From an uncultured Bacteroidales bacterium (lineage in GTDB: Bacteria > Bacteroidota > Bacteroidia > Bacteroidales > Paludibacteraceae), in contig CADBYS010000026.1 in the NCBI GenBank assembly GCA_902798965.1, positions 18,193-82,192 of the forward strand: a stretch of 64,000 nt of DNA, read 5' to 3'. Numbering within the stretch: position 1 is the stretch's first letter; every line of letters begins with the position of its first letter. The notes below the pieces were generated by a model, which was not told the origin of the DNA, searched no databases, and was given only the letters and a program-made list of their open reading frames with translations. Below, one piece after another: positions 39,394 through 48,881 of this stretch. A program made the position numbers and the translations under genes.

Positions 39394-40649
39394 ACTCGCT
39401 CTGATAAAAAGATCTCACATTGCTTCATGGCTGCACTCATAGCCACATCCATATTATAATACTCCCAATCAGCAAATCTGCCGGACAGATAGATACCATA
39501 CGCACGGAGTTTGTTTTTCAGATGGGAGATAAACTCTCGAGTGTCAGCAGTCTGAATCGGATATGTATATTCATTATATACATGAGTAATATACTTAGGA
39601 GCGAAGGGGACCAAGAAAAGATTTTCTACTATCTCCTCCTTTGAAGTATAATCCGTGAACTCCACAGTGGCTGTTCTTTTTCCTGTAGCATTATTAGCCG
39701 GAGAAAGATTACCAGTGCATATGATACGATGACAACGGTAATCAGACTTAGGCAGATATATCCACGTATAAGGATTATTTTCAATTTCGCACAGAACGGT
39801 TGTTGTGCCATGATAGGCCAACGCACGAATCCTATCCACCTCACTATCAGTCAACACGCCCAGGGGAAGTAACGATGGTAATTGTTTAATATTTCCGCAA
39901 AAGAAAACCGCCCCGTATAGTTCGTTATTAATAATCCAGCCACCACCATCTGCTTGATGAATCCGTTCTATATGGCTGTTATATCGAAGATCCAAACCTT
40001 CTGCCAACCGATTGGCCAAAAACTGTGATCCGCCATGCTTGGGATACCAAAATGAGGAATGTACAAACGACTTCTCGTGCGTATGGTTAATATTGCTTAA
40101 TAGAATCTCAGCAACCGATGGGTTGGGTAATTTTCCTGCAAGCCATTCCAACGATATCGATGACAAATCTGCACGCCATATCTTCTGATTGTATGGCTTA
40201 AAGTAGAATTCATACAAAGTATCACCAAATTGCTGTTTCAAGAACTCTTCAAAATTCTTCGGTCGTATCGTTTCGTCTTTATGCAGCAACTCCGAGAGAA
40301 TATGCTGTTGCATCGGTATCGGCAAGTAATACAGATAATTTTCTATCGGATAAGGGATACGCAATTCATCATAAGCAATTACAGAGTTTCTCTCAACATG
40401 AATAAACTCTTTATCAAGTTCAAACTTGTTCTCAAACCAGGTTCTGACTACCTCATTTTTAGTGTTGAAAACATGACCACCGCATTGATGGAACAAATTT
40501 CCATCAACATCTTTGCATCGGATTAATCCACCCGGAGCATCATTCCACTCATACACTACCACCTCATGCGTATCACGAAGCATGTGTCCCGCCGTCATAC
40601 CGGATACACCGGCACCTATGATACCTATACGCTTATTCAATTGTTTCAT
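39390..40649 (-). CDS. UDP-galactopyranose-mutase-like flavoprotein
   Basis: A 419-residue FAD protein. IGIIGAGVSGMTAGHML is the dinucleotide fold, followed by YEWNDAPGG and FHQCGGHVFNT. FYFKPYNQKIW resembles the YNxKxW block of UDP-galactopyranose mutases (Glf), which would supply UDP-Galf. The C-terminal strands (IRALAYHGTTTVLCEI, PIQTADT) fit the wider amine-oxidase/Glf fold. Several Glf active-site residues cannot be confirmed by eye, so a related sugar mutase is possible. It overlaps the gene upstream by 17 bp. Confidence 0.75.
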   Translation of the reverse strand: MKQLNKRIGIIGAGVSGMTAGHMLRDTHEVVVYEWNDAPGGLIRCKDVDGNLFHQCGGHVFNTKNEVVRTWFENKFELDKEFIHVERNSVIAYDELRIPYPIENYLYYLPIPMQQHILSELLHKDETIRPKNFEEFLKQQFGDTLYEFYFKPYNQKIWRADLSSISLEWLAGKLPNPSVAEILLSNINHTHEKSFVHSSFWYPKHGGSQFLANRLAEGLDLRYNSHIERIHQADGGGWIINNELYGAVFFCGNIKQLPSLLPLGVLTDSEVDRIRALAYHGTTTVLCEIENNPYTWIYLPKSDYRCHRIICTGNLSPANNATGKRTATVEFTDYTSKEEIVENLFLVPFAPKYITHVYNEYTYPIQTADTREFISHLKNKLRAYGIYLSGRFADWEYYNMDVAMSAAMKQCEIFLSERV

Positions 40650-41589
40650 TTTTTATCTGATTTATCCGATTCGATGTATAATGCTTATTTAAATAAGCCG
40701 TATACGAATCAATCGGTATCGGAGCATGCATCTTCGCCTCCAATGCCTTGCTAAAGTCTTCATAACACTGTACACGTGTTGACATAATATCCAACTCAAA
40801 GTAATCCGTATCAGCATTCGGTACATATCGTGACAGCACATGGCAACCGGCTGCCAAATATTCCAGGAATCGAGGGGTCACCTGACTGAAGCCATTGGTA
40901 TCCTTACGCGCATTGTCCATTCCGGGAGTAGCATATAACCCAACGCGTGCACTACGAAGCAATGCCCAGTATGATGCACGATCGGGTAGAACCCCCAATC
41001 GCTCACCTCGCGAATCTACATACCCGTCTGAACCTTTGTATACATATACGAAGTCTGAATGAGCGCTTGCATATTGTTCCAAATAATCCATAAATACCCT
41101 ATTCTGTCTGCCGAGCATAACTACATCATACATCTTTGGAGGCAAACTGACCAAACGGTACTTATCCGGTAATGACAATGCCAAATGGCGGATAGGCAGT
41201 GGGCAGCCGCGCATGAGCAAAAATTCATAAATTTCTCTACTCGATATGTAAACAACAGGATTCCTGTCGCAACTCCTATAAAAACGTGACAAATCCTCAT
41301 CACTGCGCAAATAGAAATCTACTATTATCGGATAAATATTCCGTTTATTGTCACCGGGAGGATTACCCAAGGGCAACATCCTGAATTTCAAAGCAGGTTT
41401 ATTTGTTTGGAACAGATTGGCTATCATCGGCATACGAGAAAGTATTCGTCCGCCACGCAACTTGTAAGTATCATAATACAACTCTGCGTTCAATGCAAAT
41501 GCAAACTGGTCTTCCCACTCATGCACTAAATCATAGTCAACACCACACCATGACTCTTTGCGTAATGTTATGATCTGTTGAATTGTCAT
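40633..41589 (-). CDS. Putative glycosyltransferase, GT-B C-terminal type
   Basis: A 318-residue protein without a recognisable N-terminal GT motif. The later part has YDVVMLGRQNRVFMDYLEQYA, SARVGLYATPGMDNARKDTNGFSQVTPRFLEYLAAGCHVLSRYVPN. This looks like a GT1/GT4-type donor domain (surface position ...RFLEYLAAGC). The surrounding genes support a sugar-transfer role. Specificity and exact family are unknown. Confidence 0.65.
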   Translation of the reverse strand: MTIQQIITLRKESWCGVDYDLVHEWEDQFAFALNAELYYDTYKLRGGRILSRMPMIANLFQTNKPALKFRMLPLGNPPGDNKRNIYPIIVDFYLRSDEDLSRFYRSCDRNPVVYISSREIYEFLLMRGCPLPIRHLALSLPDKYRLVSLPPKMYDVVMLGRQNRVFMDYLEQYASAHSDFVYVYKGSDGYVDSRGERLGVLPDRASYWALLRSARVGLYATPGMDNARKDTNGFSQVTPRFLEYLAAGCHVLSRYVPNADTDYFELDIMSTRVQCYEDFSKALEAKMHAPIPIDSYTAYLNKHYTSNRINQIKNETIE

Positions 41590-41590
41590 T

Positions 41591-42418
41591 TCACCATATA
41601 TCTTTTCCTAACAAGAGTGACAACTTGGTTGCCATCTTATATGTCCACATCGACAATCGTTTGGATGACTTGGCTGTCATCTTTCCTAATCGACGAATCT
41701 CTATCAATGCCGCCTTACGAGCCAATACTTCCACCGATTTGTCAATAGGAATCGTTGCCACGGGTAAATACTCATCCCATTTCTTGTGAAAATCTCCTAC
41801 CTGTGCAAAGAACTGCTCATCATAATTTCCCCAGGAGTCATGCTCTATCCATAAATCCGGTAATATCCTCAATTTCAACCCCAATTGCAACATTTGCATA
41901 CACATATCGTGATCGTACATATGAAACAAAGGAAACGTCTCACCATCCCAATGCACCCTTTCAAACAATTCCTTACGGGTAAATAGCCACAAGCCATCCA
42001 ATGCCACGACATCATTTGAGCAAGGCGTATCTTCTTCGTAAACACGAACATAATCATTACCTTTACGTTGCACTATATGCGCTTTCCTAAAACCCGAACG
42101 ACACCAATACGACGTACTCTGATCAAAATAGCAACAGCCCTGAACACCCACCATACCAATCGCCTGATCTTCCATCGCTTCAAGTGCCATCTTCCCCCAA
42201 TTAGGAGTATGGAATACAATATCCGTGTGCATGAAACATAAATACGGATACCGGGCACGAGCAACTCCCAGATTATAAGCTTCACACAACCCATATTGCC
42301 CGTGAGAGTTGTCAATTACTACAATCTCATATTCAACTGAACCTATGGTAGCTTGTATATTGTGCACCAATGGCTCGGGAATGGTGGCGGATTTTGAGCA
42401 AACAATAATCGAAATCAT
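41591..42418 (-). CDS. Glycosyltransferase, GT2-type
   Basis: A 275-residue GT-A enzyme: ISIIVCSKSATIPEPL, EIVVIDNSHGQYGLCEAYNLGVARA and LCFMHTDIVFHTPNWG with an HTD in place of a classical DxD. GLWLFTRKELFE and FHMYDHDMCMQML follow. It resembles the small rhamnosyl-type GT2 proteins; the sugar is not certain. Confidence 0.78.
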   Translation of the reverse strand: MISIIVCSKSATIPEPLVHNIQATIGSVEYEIVVIDNSHGQYGLCEAYNLGVARARYPYLCFMHTDIVFHTPNWGKMALEAMEDQAIGMVGVQGCCYFDQSTSYWCRSGFRKAHIVQRKGNDYVRVYEEDTPCSNDVVALDGLWLFTRKELFERVHWDGETFPLFHMYDHDMCMQMLQLGLKLRILPDLWIEHDSWGNYDEQFFAQVGDFHKKWDEYLPVATIPIDKSVEVLARKAALIEIRRLGKMTAKSSKRLSMWTYKMATKLSLLLGKDIW

Positions 42419-42430
42419 TTCTTGTACGGT

Positions 42431-43240
42431 TTAACAGCGAGGCTTGATTCCCATCAGTAGCTGCAAGATGCGACTTACCAAATGAATGATATTCAAGCAA
42501 AAAACATTATGATGCATTAAATCATAAATATCCAAGATGATGTTATCCTCACTATATTTTTTCAGTTCATCATTCAATTTACGAATACTTGAGAACTCCT
42601 CGCATAACTTTTGATAATCCTCCATGCAACGAGGATTTGAAGCATTGCTTACACCTACCCCGTCAAAGTCACACACCGTCACAGGGATATACCGATACGT
42701 GCAATTTGCCAACACTCCTTGGAGCCAACACTTCCAGTCTGCCAACACCTTATAAGACTCATCATATGCATACATACTCTTAAAATCACGCCGGATGAAC
42801 ATTGCTTGATGACAAATATTGTAGTCTATCAGTTTGTGCAAGGTCATCGCGCGAGGGGATGATTGAATATGTTTACACTCACCCTCGCTCACTATATTCC
42901 AATTGCCATATACAATATCTTCAGTAAGATGATTGGCGAAAACCTGCTGTAGCGTATCCGGAGAACAATATGTATCACCTGAATTCAAATAACTCAGGTA
43001 CTCCCCTTTCGCCAAAGATGTTCCTTTATTCTGCGCATTGTATATTCCGCCGTCCTTTTCACTGCACCAATACGTCAAATATTCCTGATACTTTTCTATG
43101 AGTTCTTTGCTGCCGTCAGTACTTCCTCCGTCCACGATCAGCCATTCCCAATCCTTCCACGTTTGTGACAATATACTATCAATAGTCCGCTGCAGACCAT
43201 CCTTATTGTTGTAATTTATTGTAATGATTGATAGTTTCAT
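42431..43240 (-). CDS. Glycosyltransferase, GT2-type
   Basis: A 269-residue GT-A enzyme: SIITINYNNKDGLQRTIDSIL, LIVDGGSTDGSKELI, SEKDGGIYNAQNKGT and YLSYLNSGD form the classic block set of WcaA/colanic-type GT2 transferases. It lies 17 bp behind the WecF-like gene. Confidence 0.87.
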   Translation of the reverse strand: MKLSIITINYNNKDGLQRTIDSILSQTWKDWEWLIVDGGSTDGSKELIEKYQEYLTYWCSEKDGGIYNAQNKGTSLAKGEYLSYLNSGDTYCSPDTLQQVFANHLTEDIVYGNWNIVSEGECKHIQSSPRAMTLHKLIDYNICHQAMFIRRDFKSMYAYDESYKVLADWKCWLQGVLANCTYRYIPVTVCDFDGVGVSNASNPRCMEDYQKLCEEFSSIRKLNDELKKYSEDNIILDIYDLMHHNVFCLNIIHLVSRILQLLMGIKPRC

Positions 43241-43257
43241 CGTACTCCTGGTTTTCC

Positions 43258-44463
43258 TTAGTTAAGCAACTCTTTCCATCGCTCAAGGCGAACATCCTCG
43301 GCAAATATACGCTTTACGATACTCATGTTTTTGTCCCTGTCGGCATACGCGGTTTGAATCATCGAATCTATCGCATTGAAAGAAACTGCAGAAACATCGT
43401 AAACAGAACTGCAATCTTGCTGCTTCATCATGGCATATAAGGGATTGCATTTTTTTAGCAACACAGGCTTTCCAAGTACTATTCCGGTCATAATGTTACC
43501 ACAAGCTTGCTCCCTGTTATGGAACATCACCATTACATCCATATCATTAAGGAACGATAAATATTTCTCTCTATCCATGAAAGACGTGATTGGCACAAAA
43601 GCATCTCCAAACATTGCATGCCCTATTTGCCGTATCTTCTCACCATAGCCATAGTCTCCATACGATAATATCGTATATATCTGAGCTGTTCGCGATACCT
43701 TGCGCAGTTGATGACGTAGCCATGCAAACGCATCCAAATAATTATTTGTCAATGCAGAAGAATTTCCTACAAGTATTTGCAACGGTTTGTCTGCAGAATA
43801 GCCTTTGGAAGGTATCAAACTCGCTTCATCGTAGTTCTGACTAAAAGGAGAACAGGGTATGTGCTTACATGTCGAGCCGGGATATAATTGACGAATCGCT
43901 TCATATTCGGCACCATCTTCCTTTGGCAGCAGAAGATAGTTGATGCGCTTTATTGTCTGTAACTTTTCTTCGTACAATTTTTGCTGAACAGGCATAAACT
44001 CACGGCTTCGGCGAATATCCTGCGGGATATATTTCCAATTCTTTGGGCGGCATATCCAATGAATCTTGGGATAACCCGCATACTCTTCATGCTTACCGTA
44101 TCGCAGGGTCTTGCCGTCTAACAGCCAATGCGCATGATACCAAAACGGATATTCGTAGAAATCGCCCCCCATCACAGTCACATACAACTCATTCTTTATT
44201 CCGCTATCCAATATAGCCTTGCCGATAAACACATCATACCAGGAAACAAACAATTTGTCTGTAGGCTTTAGGGAACGCAACTTTTCTACGTATAACGAAT
44301 GATCGTCCGGCAAATATACCATCGGTCGGTCACTGTTCAGCCATGGCAATTCGCCTTTTTCTCCACGAACCCAAAACGTATTGTTGGCCTCCAAATGCAA
44401 CTTATAGATATCCTCTATATATGCCGAGAAAAATTTGTCTTGTATAATAATATGATAGTTCAT
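43258..44463 (-). CDS. WecF-like TDP-Fuc4NAc transferase
   Basis: A 401-residue protein similar to the TDP-Fuc4NAc:lipid II transferase family (GT56, WecF/RffT). Visible blocks are LFVSWYDVFIGK, YVTVMGGDFYEYP, LLPKEDGAEYEAI, ILVGNSSALTNNYLDAF and VMVMFHNREQACGNIM, the last two being the family's clearest. It is coupled to wecE (44463-45617), which makes the TDP-Fuc4N precursor. This pairing supports the call. In enterobacteria the sugar is N-acetylated before transfer. Confidence 0.82.
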   Translation of the reverse strand: MNYHIIIQDKFFSAYIEDIYKLHLEANNTFWVRGEKGELPWLNSDRPMVYLPDDHSLYVEKLRSLKPTDKLFVSWYDVFIGKAILDSGIKNELYVTVMGGDFYEYPFWYHAHWLLDGKTLRYGKHEEYAGYPKIHWICRPKNWKYIPQDIRRSREFMPVQQKLYEEKLQTIKRINYLLLPKEDGAEYEAIRQLYPGSTCKHIPCSPFSQNYDEASLIPSKGYSADKPLQILVGNSSALTNNYLDAFAWLRHQLRKVSRTAQIYTILSYGDYGYGEKIRQIGHAMFGDAFVPITSFMDREKYLSFLNDMDVMVMFHNREQACGNIMTGIVLGKPVLLKKCNPLYAMMKQQDCSSVYDVSAVSFNAIDSMIQTAYADRDKNMSIVKRIFAEDVRLERWKELLN

Positions 44464-45617
44464 TACTCGTAAAATTGAACTATACGGCTACATATGTACT
44501 CTACTTCTTTAATCTTCAAATCATTGTACATAGGTAAACGAGCCAATGTATCAGCATACCGGTCACATTCCGGCAAGAGTCTACCGTCATGCTTTTTTGC
44601 ATAATAAGAACTGCTGTGCAAGCTAAGATAGTGAAATACTGCTAATATATCATTATCTTTCAGGTGCTGAATTAATGCCGTACGCTTCTCCAAATCCGGT
44701 AGTATCAGATAAAACATGTGAGCATTATTGGTCGCATATTCCGGAATATGAGGCAACGAAAAATATCCTTTTGCTGCATGCGGCTTCAATAATTCATAGT
44801 AACGATTCCATATATGCTTGCGCCGTAATTGTATCGTGTCAAGACATTCCAATTGCGCCCATAAGAATGCAGCATTTAATTCTGCAGGCAGGAAACTCGA
44901 GCCCATATCTACCCACCCATACTTGTTAACTTCACCTCTAAAAAATTCCGCTCTATTAGTACCTTTCTCCCATAGTATTTCAGCTCGGCGCACGAAACGT
45001 TCATCGTTCACAACCAACAATCCGCCCTCTCCTCCGGCCGTAACATTTTTGGTCTCATGAAAACTGAAGGCGGCAAGATGACCTATACCACCTAACGGCT
45101 TTTGACTTTCTACATTCGACTTTCGACTGATGAAATACGAATCGATAGCTTGCGCAGCATCCTCCACAACAATCAGATTATGTCGCTCTGCAATAGCCAT
45201 AATCGCATCCATATCGCAAGCCACACCGGCATAATGTACCGGAACGATCACACGTGTTCGGGGTGTAACCAATGCCTCTATTGCATCAGCATCTATGTTT
45301 GGATTGCATTTCATGCTATCTGCAAACACGACCCTTGCTCCTTCACGCAAAAAAGCTAAGGCTGTGCTCACAAAGGTATAACTCGGCATGATCACTTCAT
45401 CCCCTGACTGCAAATTACATAGCATGGCGCACATCTCAAGAGCGTCGGTTCCGGATGTAGTCAGCAGACACTTGCGAAAACCATAACGCTCCTCCAAGTA
45501 GTGCTGACATTTCTTGGTAAAATAACCATTTCCTGACAGATGACCTTGACGAACTGCCTGATTCATGTAATGAATCTCTTTTCCTGTCAGATATGGATTG
45601 TTGAAAGGTATTTTCAT
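44463..45617 (-). CDS. wecE: TDP-4-amino-4,6-dideoxygalactose transaminase (WecE/RffA)
   Basis: A 384-residue PLP aminotransferase very close in sequence to E. coli WecE. IPFNNPYLTGKEIHYM, GDEVIMPSYTFVSTA, VPVHYAGVACDMDAIM, VVEDAAQAID and SFHETKNVTAGGEGG (with the catalytic Lys) are all visible. It makes TDP-Fuc4N from TDP-4-keto-6-deoxyglucose. RmlA/RmlB are not in the window. A Ser/Lys-rich insertion (SRKSNVESQKP) replaces a short loop before GGIGHL and comes from repetitive DNA. ATG at 45617 is taken over a TTG two codons earlier. Its start is next to the unrecognised gene at 45637. Confidence 0.9.
   Translation of the reverse strand: MKIPFNNPYLTGKEIHYMNQAVRQGHLSGNGYFTKKCQHYLEERYGFRKCLLTTSGTDALEMCAMLCNLQSGDEVIMPSYTFVSTALAFLREGARVVFADSMKCNPNIDADAIEALVTPRTRVIVPVHYAGVACDMDAIMAIAERHNLIVVEDAAQAIDSYFISRKSNVESQKPLGGIGHLAAFSFHETKNVTAGGEGGLLVVNDERFVRRAEILWEKGTNRAEFFRGEVNKYGWVDMGSSFLPAELNAAFLWAQLECLDTIQLRRKHIWNRYYELLKPHAAKGYFSLPHIPEYATNNAHMFYLILPDLEKRTALIQHLKDNDILAVFHYLSLHSSSYYAKKHDGRLLPECDRYADTLARLPMYNDLKIKEVEYICSRIVQFYE
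45099..45130. repeat. Degenerate TTTTGACTTTC/TTCGACTTTCGAC array inside wecE
   Basis: Imperfect 9-12 bp units of the type (T)TTCGACTTT run through 45099-45130 and encode the loop SRKSNVESQKP. The same style of sequence is found between genes at 17401-17440. Confidence 0.6.
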
Positions 45618-45636
45618 GTGCAATAGGTTGTTGCTA

Positions 45637-46647
45637 TTAATGCTTGTATATAATGTCCTTCATTTCAATTAACTTTCTCCTGTCCTCTTCGGTGTAATGA
45701 TATTCATGAACAAAAGAGCCATGACCGTCAGCTACCCCCAAGACGCTACTCGGAGTGTGAATGTGATCCACTACTATATCACCTCTACGCCCCATCAAAC
45801 CGCCACTCACCAGATGTATATCGGCAATCTCTGTGCGCCCCATGACATGACGAATCAGCTCATCCGTTTCCATCAAGTTGAGCACAACACATGATACGGC
45901 TGCACGATTATCAAAGCGGTATACATCCATGCCAGAATCCAAAGCATGATTGACATATTCTTGCGAGAAATTTAGCAGACCAATATCATATATATGTTTT
46001 GCAGAAACAAATGATAATCGTTCACACGCATATTCTTTTTTCAGATTTGAGCCGATAATGGCATCAAATTCTTTTTCCTTCATCACCTTATGTAGTCGCC
46101 TGGAACATAATGTCATATGCAAATTATCATCTAATGCAAAATCTTCGCCGTAATCTTCTGCGAACATATACACATCCACATTTCGCATTAGAAAGTTCTG
46201 CAAAATATGAGTAGTCAGATAACTATGTCCCAGCAAAAGAATGCGTAATGGGCGGTTGTCCCTTTCGTTTTGGAGGACAAAATCAACCGAGGAGTCCCCC
46301 CACATCTTGAGATCGCTATACTCCATCACAGGAATAATCGATTGACGACGAACCGCATTTATAATCTCTGCTGATGCCTCACGCTTATAATCCACATCCA
46401 GCACAATCTTGTCAATAATTCCTTTTGCCTTTTCAATGATAAAATCGACAAGCGAAGCATCACCAATCTCTACAAAACATATTATATTGGATATGCTTTC
46501 TCTTGTAATGGGCAGTAGCAAGTCATTGTCATCCTTGTTCGGAATTTGTACGACAAACAAAACCGATGACTTATTGGTGTCAGCCATCATTTGCTTGGCA
46601 ACTTGCAAACGTTCTAAATATTGCTCCTTAAATACGGATGCTTCCAT
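45637..46647 (-). CDS. Unrecognised protein of the aldolase/ATP-grasp cassette
   Basis: A 336-residue soluble protein with no family I recognise. The first about 120 residues alternate strands and helices (SSVLFVVQIPNKDDNDLLLP, IICFVEIGD, DKIVLDVDY). From about 130 there is a Rossmann-like start (LRILLLGHSYLTTHILQNFLMRNVDVYMFAED), and the C-terminal part has GGLMGRRGDIVVDHIHTPSSVLGVADGHG. The His/Gly-rich end suggests ligand or metal binding. It lies 3 bp after the aldolase gene and next to wecE, so it probably belongs to the same pathway. No transmembrane segment or signal is seen. Confidence 0.7.
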   Translation of the reverse strand: MEASVFKEQYLERLQVAKQMMADTNKSSVLFVVQIPNKDDNDLLLPITRESISNIICFVEIGDASLVDFIIEKAKGIIDKIVLDVDYKREASAEIINAVRRQSIIPVMEYSDLKMWGDSSVDFVLQNERDNRPLRILLLGHSYLTTHILQNFLMRNVDVYMFAEDYGEDFALDDNLHMTLCSRRLHKVMKEKEFDAIIGSNLKKEYACERLSFVSAKHIYDIGLLNFSQEYVNHALDSGMDVYRFDNRAAVSCVVLNLMETDELIRHVMGRTEIADIHLVSGGLMGRRGDIVVDHIHTPSSVLGVADGHGSFVHEYHYTEEDRRKLIEMKDIIYKH

Positions 46648-46650
46648 AAA

Positions 46651-47682
46651 TCAAAAAACCTGATGAGAAAATTTAGGGAAATGTATTGCATGTTTCCCTT
46701 CAGCAAGCCGTGAAGCTGTTACCTCAAACAATTCTTCTGAAGGGTTAATCATGTTCACTTTCGAAACTTCGGTAATTAATACGTCCGGATCAACATGATA
46801 CTTCTCTGAAACCTTCATTAGCGATGGCATATACGAATCGTGAAAGTACGCTGTGCCTACTGCAATGTCCCGTTTGCTCATTGCTATCGGACCGGATAGC
46901 AGGTGCGATATAACACGTTCACCGAAATCTGCTAACTCAAGCACGTTAATCGTATTATCCATATAGCCGGCTCTCTGTAATACCGCGACCAATGTCTCTA
47001 ATTGCGCATTACCCGCACCGCGACCAAGACTCATGATGGATGCATCTACAAGTTTAGCACCATGTTGCACAGCCGACAGGCTATTGGCATTCGCCATCAT
47101 TAGGTTGTTATGACCATGAAATCCCACCTCCACATCAAATAGTCCCAATATGGCATCTACGTATTGGCCAACCCTGTCAGGTAACATGCCGCCGGCCGAA
47201 TCCACTATATACACGCAGTCAACCCCGGCTTGTACCATGATGTGCGCTTTCTGAGCCATTTGATAAACGCTGATTGCATACGTTTTCATCAAATTGCCGG
47301 TGACCCAAAATCCTAAAGATTTTGCATACTCAATATATTCAACGGTCTTTTCTATATCTGTCGGATTGGCACCAATACGCACAAAATCTCCGCCTACTTC
47401 ACGAAAACGACGCAAATCGTCTTTTGTTCCGATTCCCGGAATGAAAAATGCACCGATAAGTGAGTCGCCTTTGTAAGGAATGGTATTCTCATAATAGGCA
47501 TCATCGGCCATGGCATCCTTTGTATTGCGGTAAGTCCCAAGTCCTGTTCCATTGCCTATTTCTATGTAGCGAATGCCTAATACCGACAAGCCGCTTACTA
47601 TGTCCTGAAGAGTTTGGGCGCTCCAGTGATTGTGCGTGGCATAACTGCCGTCTCGTATGGTACAATCCAAGATATTAACCAT
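46651..47682 (-). CDS. DRE-TIM metalloaldolase (4-hydroxy-2-oxovalerate aldolase-like)
   Basis: A 343-residue TIM-barrel enzyme of the HMGL-like/DmpG family. LDCTIRDGSYATHNHW carries the DRE-like TIRDG motif, RIGANPT and VYIVDSAGGMLPDRV the middle strands, and VGFHGHNNLMMANANSLSAV the HGHN metal motif. Such enzymes cleave or form 4-hydroxy-2-oxo acids with pyruvate using a divalent metal. No acetaldehyde dehydrogenase partner is nearby, so a catabolic role is unlikely. It overlaps the ATP-grasp gene by 8 bp, which suggests that its product is used by that ligase. Confidence 0.85.
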   Translation of the reverse strand: MVNILDCTIRDGSYATHNHWSAQTLQDIVSGLSVLGIRYIEIGNGTGLGTYRNTKDAMADDAYYENTIPYKGDSLIGAFFIPGIGTKDDLRRFREVGGDFVRIGANPTDIEKTVEYIEYAKSLGFWVTGNLMKTYAISVYQMAQKAHIMVQAGVDCVYIVDSAGGMLPDRVGQYVDAILGLFDVEVGFHGHNNLMMANANSLSAVQHGAKLVDASIMSLGRGAGNAQLETLVAVLQRAGYMDNTINVLELADFGERVISHLLSGPIAMSKRDIAVGTAYFHDSYMPSLMKVSEKYHVDPDVLITEVSKVNMINPSEELFEVTASRLAEGKHAIHFPKFSHQVF

Positions 47683-48862
47683 AGTATTCTATCTGCAACA
47701 GGCTTTCTACTTCCTGAATATGCTCTTCTACTTCTTTTGCCGAATCTCCGGCTACGATAAAGAATGCAGGACGATTCCTTCCGTTCTTGATATCGCCAAT
47801 CATATACCCATCCTCCAAATCGCATCCGAAATCAAGCACATATGGCAATCGCTTAATCTCTTCGATACCGGATACGCGACGTACTTTACCGGGTCGCGGA
47901 ATAACAAACTTTAACGTTCCTAATCGGTTAGTCGTAAACGCAATCGGCGTATCAATACCAAATGCTTTATTGAGCAGGAATGCCTTAATATCAAAGCCTC
48001 GCAGATTGGGCATCAAGTGCGTGATCACATCGCTACCGCAACCTCTTAACGCAAACTCAATAATCTTCACGCCATCCGCAGTCCAGATGAACTCGATATG
48101 CATGATACCATCTTGCATTCCAATACCATGCACCAAGGTATGCACCATTTCTTCTACAGCCGCATTCTCTTCTGCGGTATGCTCCGGATTATAGTAATCC
48201 AAACGGATATCATAGCGATATGGATAAGGTGATTTCTGCTTCTTGCACCAACCCATGATATACTCCTGTCCCTTATCTATCAGCACCTCAACCGAACTCT
48301 CATGACCAATCATCAACTCCTCCAGCAACACCTTTCCGGCAAAAGAGTTATCAAACGCTTCTTGACTGACATGTTCCAACGTTTCCTTACTGTCAATGAT
48401 ACAAACCCCACGACTACCACAGTTATCTATCGGCTTCAATATCGACTTCGTTTCTATCTTATCGTACGCCGCAAGCAGTTCTTCCTTATTGGAGCAGATA
48501 TAGAATTGCGGAGTTTTCAAACCGATTGATTTAATCTTAGTACGCATGACGAACTTATTCGTTGCCAACTCAGCTTGCTCCTGCGTATAGCACGGCAGAT
48601 GCAGTTTCTCCGCTATATAGGCTGCTGTCGGCACACCTACATCCGAGTTGGTGAAGATAGCATCGATATGATGCTCCTCGGCATATGCCAAACTCTTCTC
48701 CTTGTCTCGCACACTGATGGATGCAAACTCATCTGCATAAAGTTTGCCATCAGGATTCTCGCCCCAATCGGTAGCTAACACATATAGCCCCATTTCCTTG
48801 GCTTTGCGGATATAGGGAACTTGCCATGCTCCTGCACCCAATATGAGTATCTTTTTCTGCAT
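47675..48862 (-). CDS. ATP-grasp ligase
   Basis: A 395-residue protein with an N-terminal Rossmann-like domain (KILILGAGAWQVPYIRKAKEMG) and an ATP-grasp core. Blocks seen are TNKFVMRTKIKSIGLKTPQFY, SILKPIDNCGSRGV, VLLEELMIGHESSVEVLI and MHIEFIWTADGVKIIEFALRGCGS. These place it in the carbamoyl-phosphate-synthase/BacD-like group that joins a carboxylate to an amine through an acyl phosphate. Its substrates are unknown; the adjacent aldolase and amino-sugar genes suggest acylation of an amino sugar. Confidence 0.85.
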   Translation of the reverse strand: MQKKILILGAGAWQVPYIRKAKEMGLYVLATDWGENPDGKLYADEFASISVRDKEKSLAYAEEHHIDAIFTNSDVGVPTAAYIAEKLHLPCYTQEQAELATNKFVMRTKIKSIGLKTPQFYICSNKEELLAAYDKIETKSILKPIDNCGSRGVCIIDSKETLEHVSQEAFDNSFAGKVLLEELMIGHESSVEVLIDKGQEYIMGWCKKQKSPYPYRYDIRLDYYNPEHTAEENAAVEEMVHTLVHGIGMQDGIMHIEFIWTADGVKIIEFALRGCGSDVITHLMPNLRGFDIKAFLLNKAFGIDTPIAFTTNRLGTLKFVIPRPGKVRRVSGIEEIKRLPYVLDFGCDLEDGYMIGDIKNGRNRPAFFIVAGDSAKEVEEHIQEVESLLQIEYYG

Positions 48863-48881
48863 AATGGCTCAATTAATCTTA

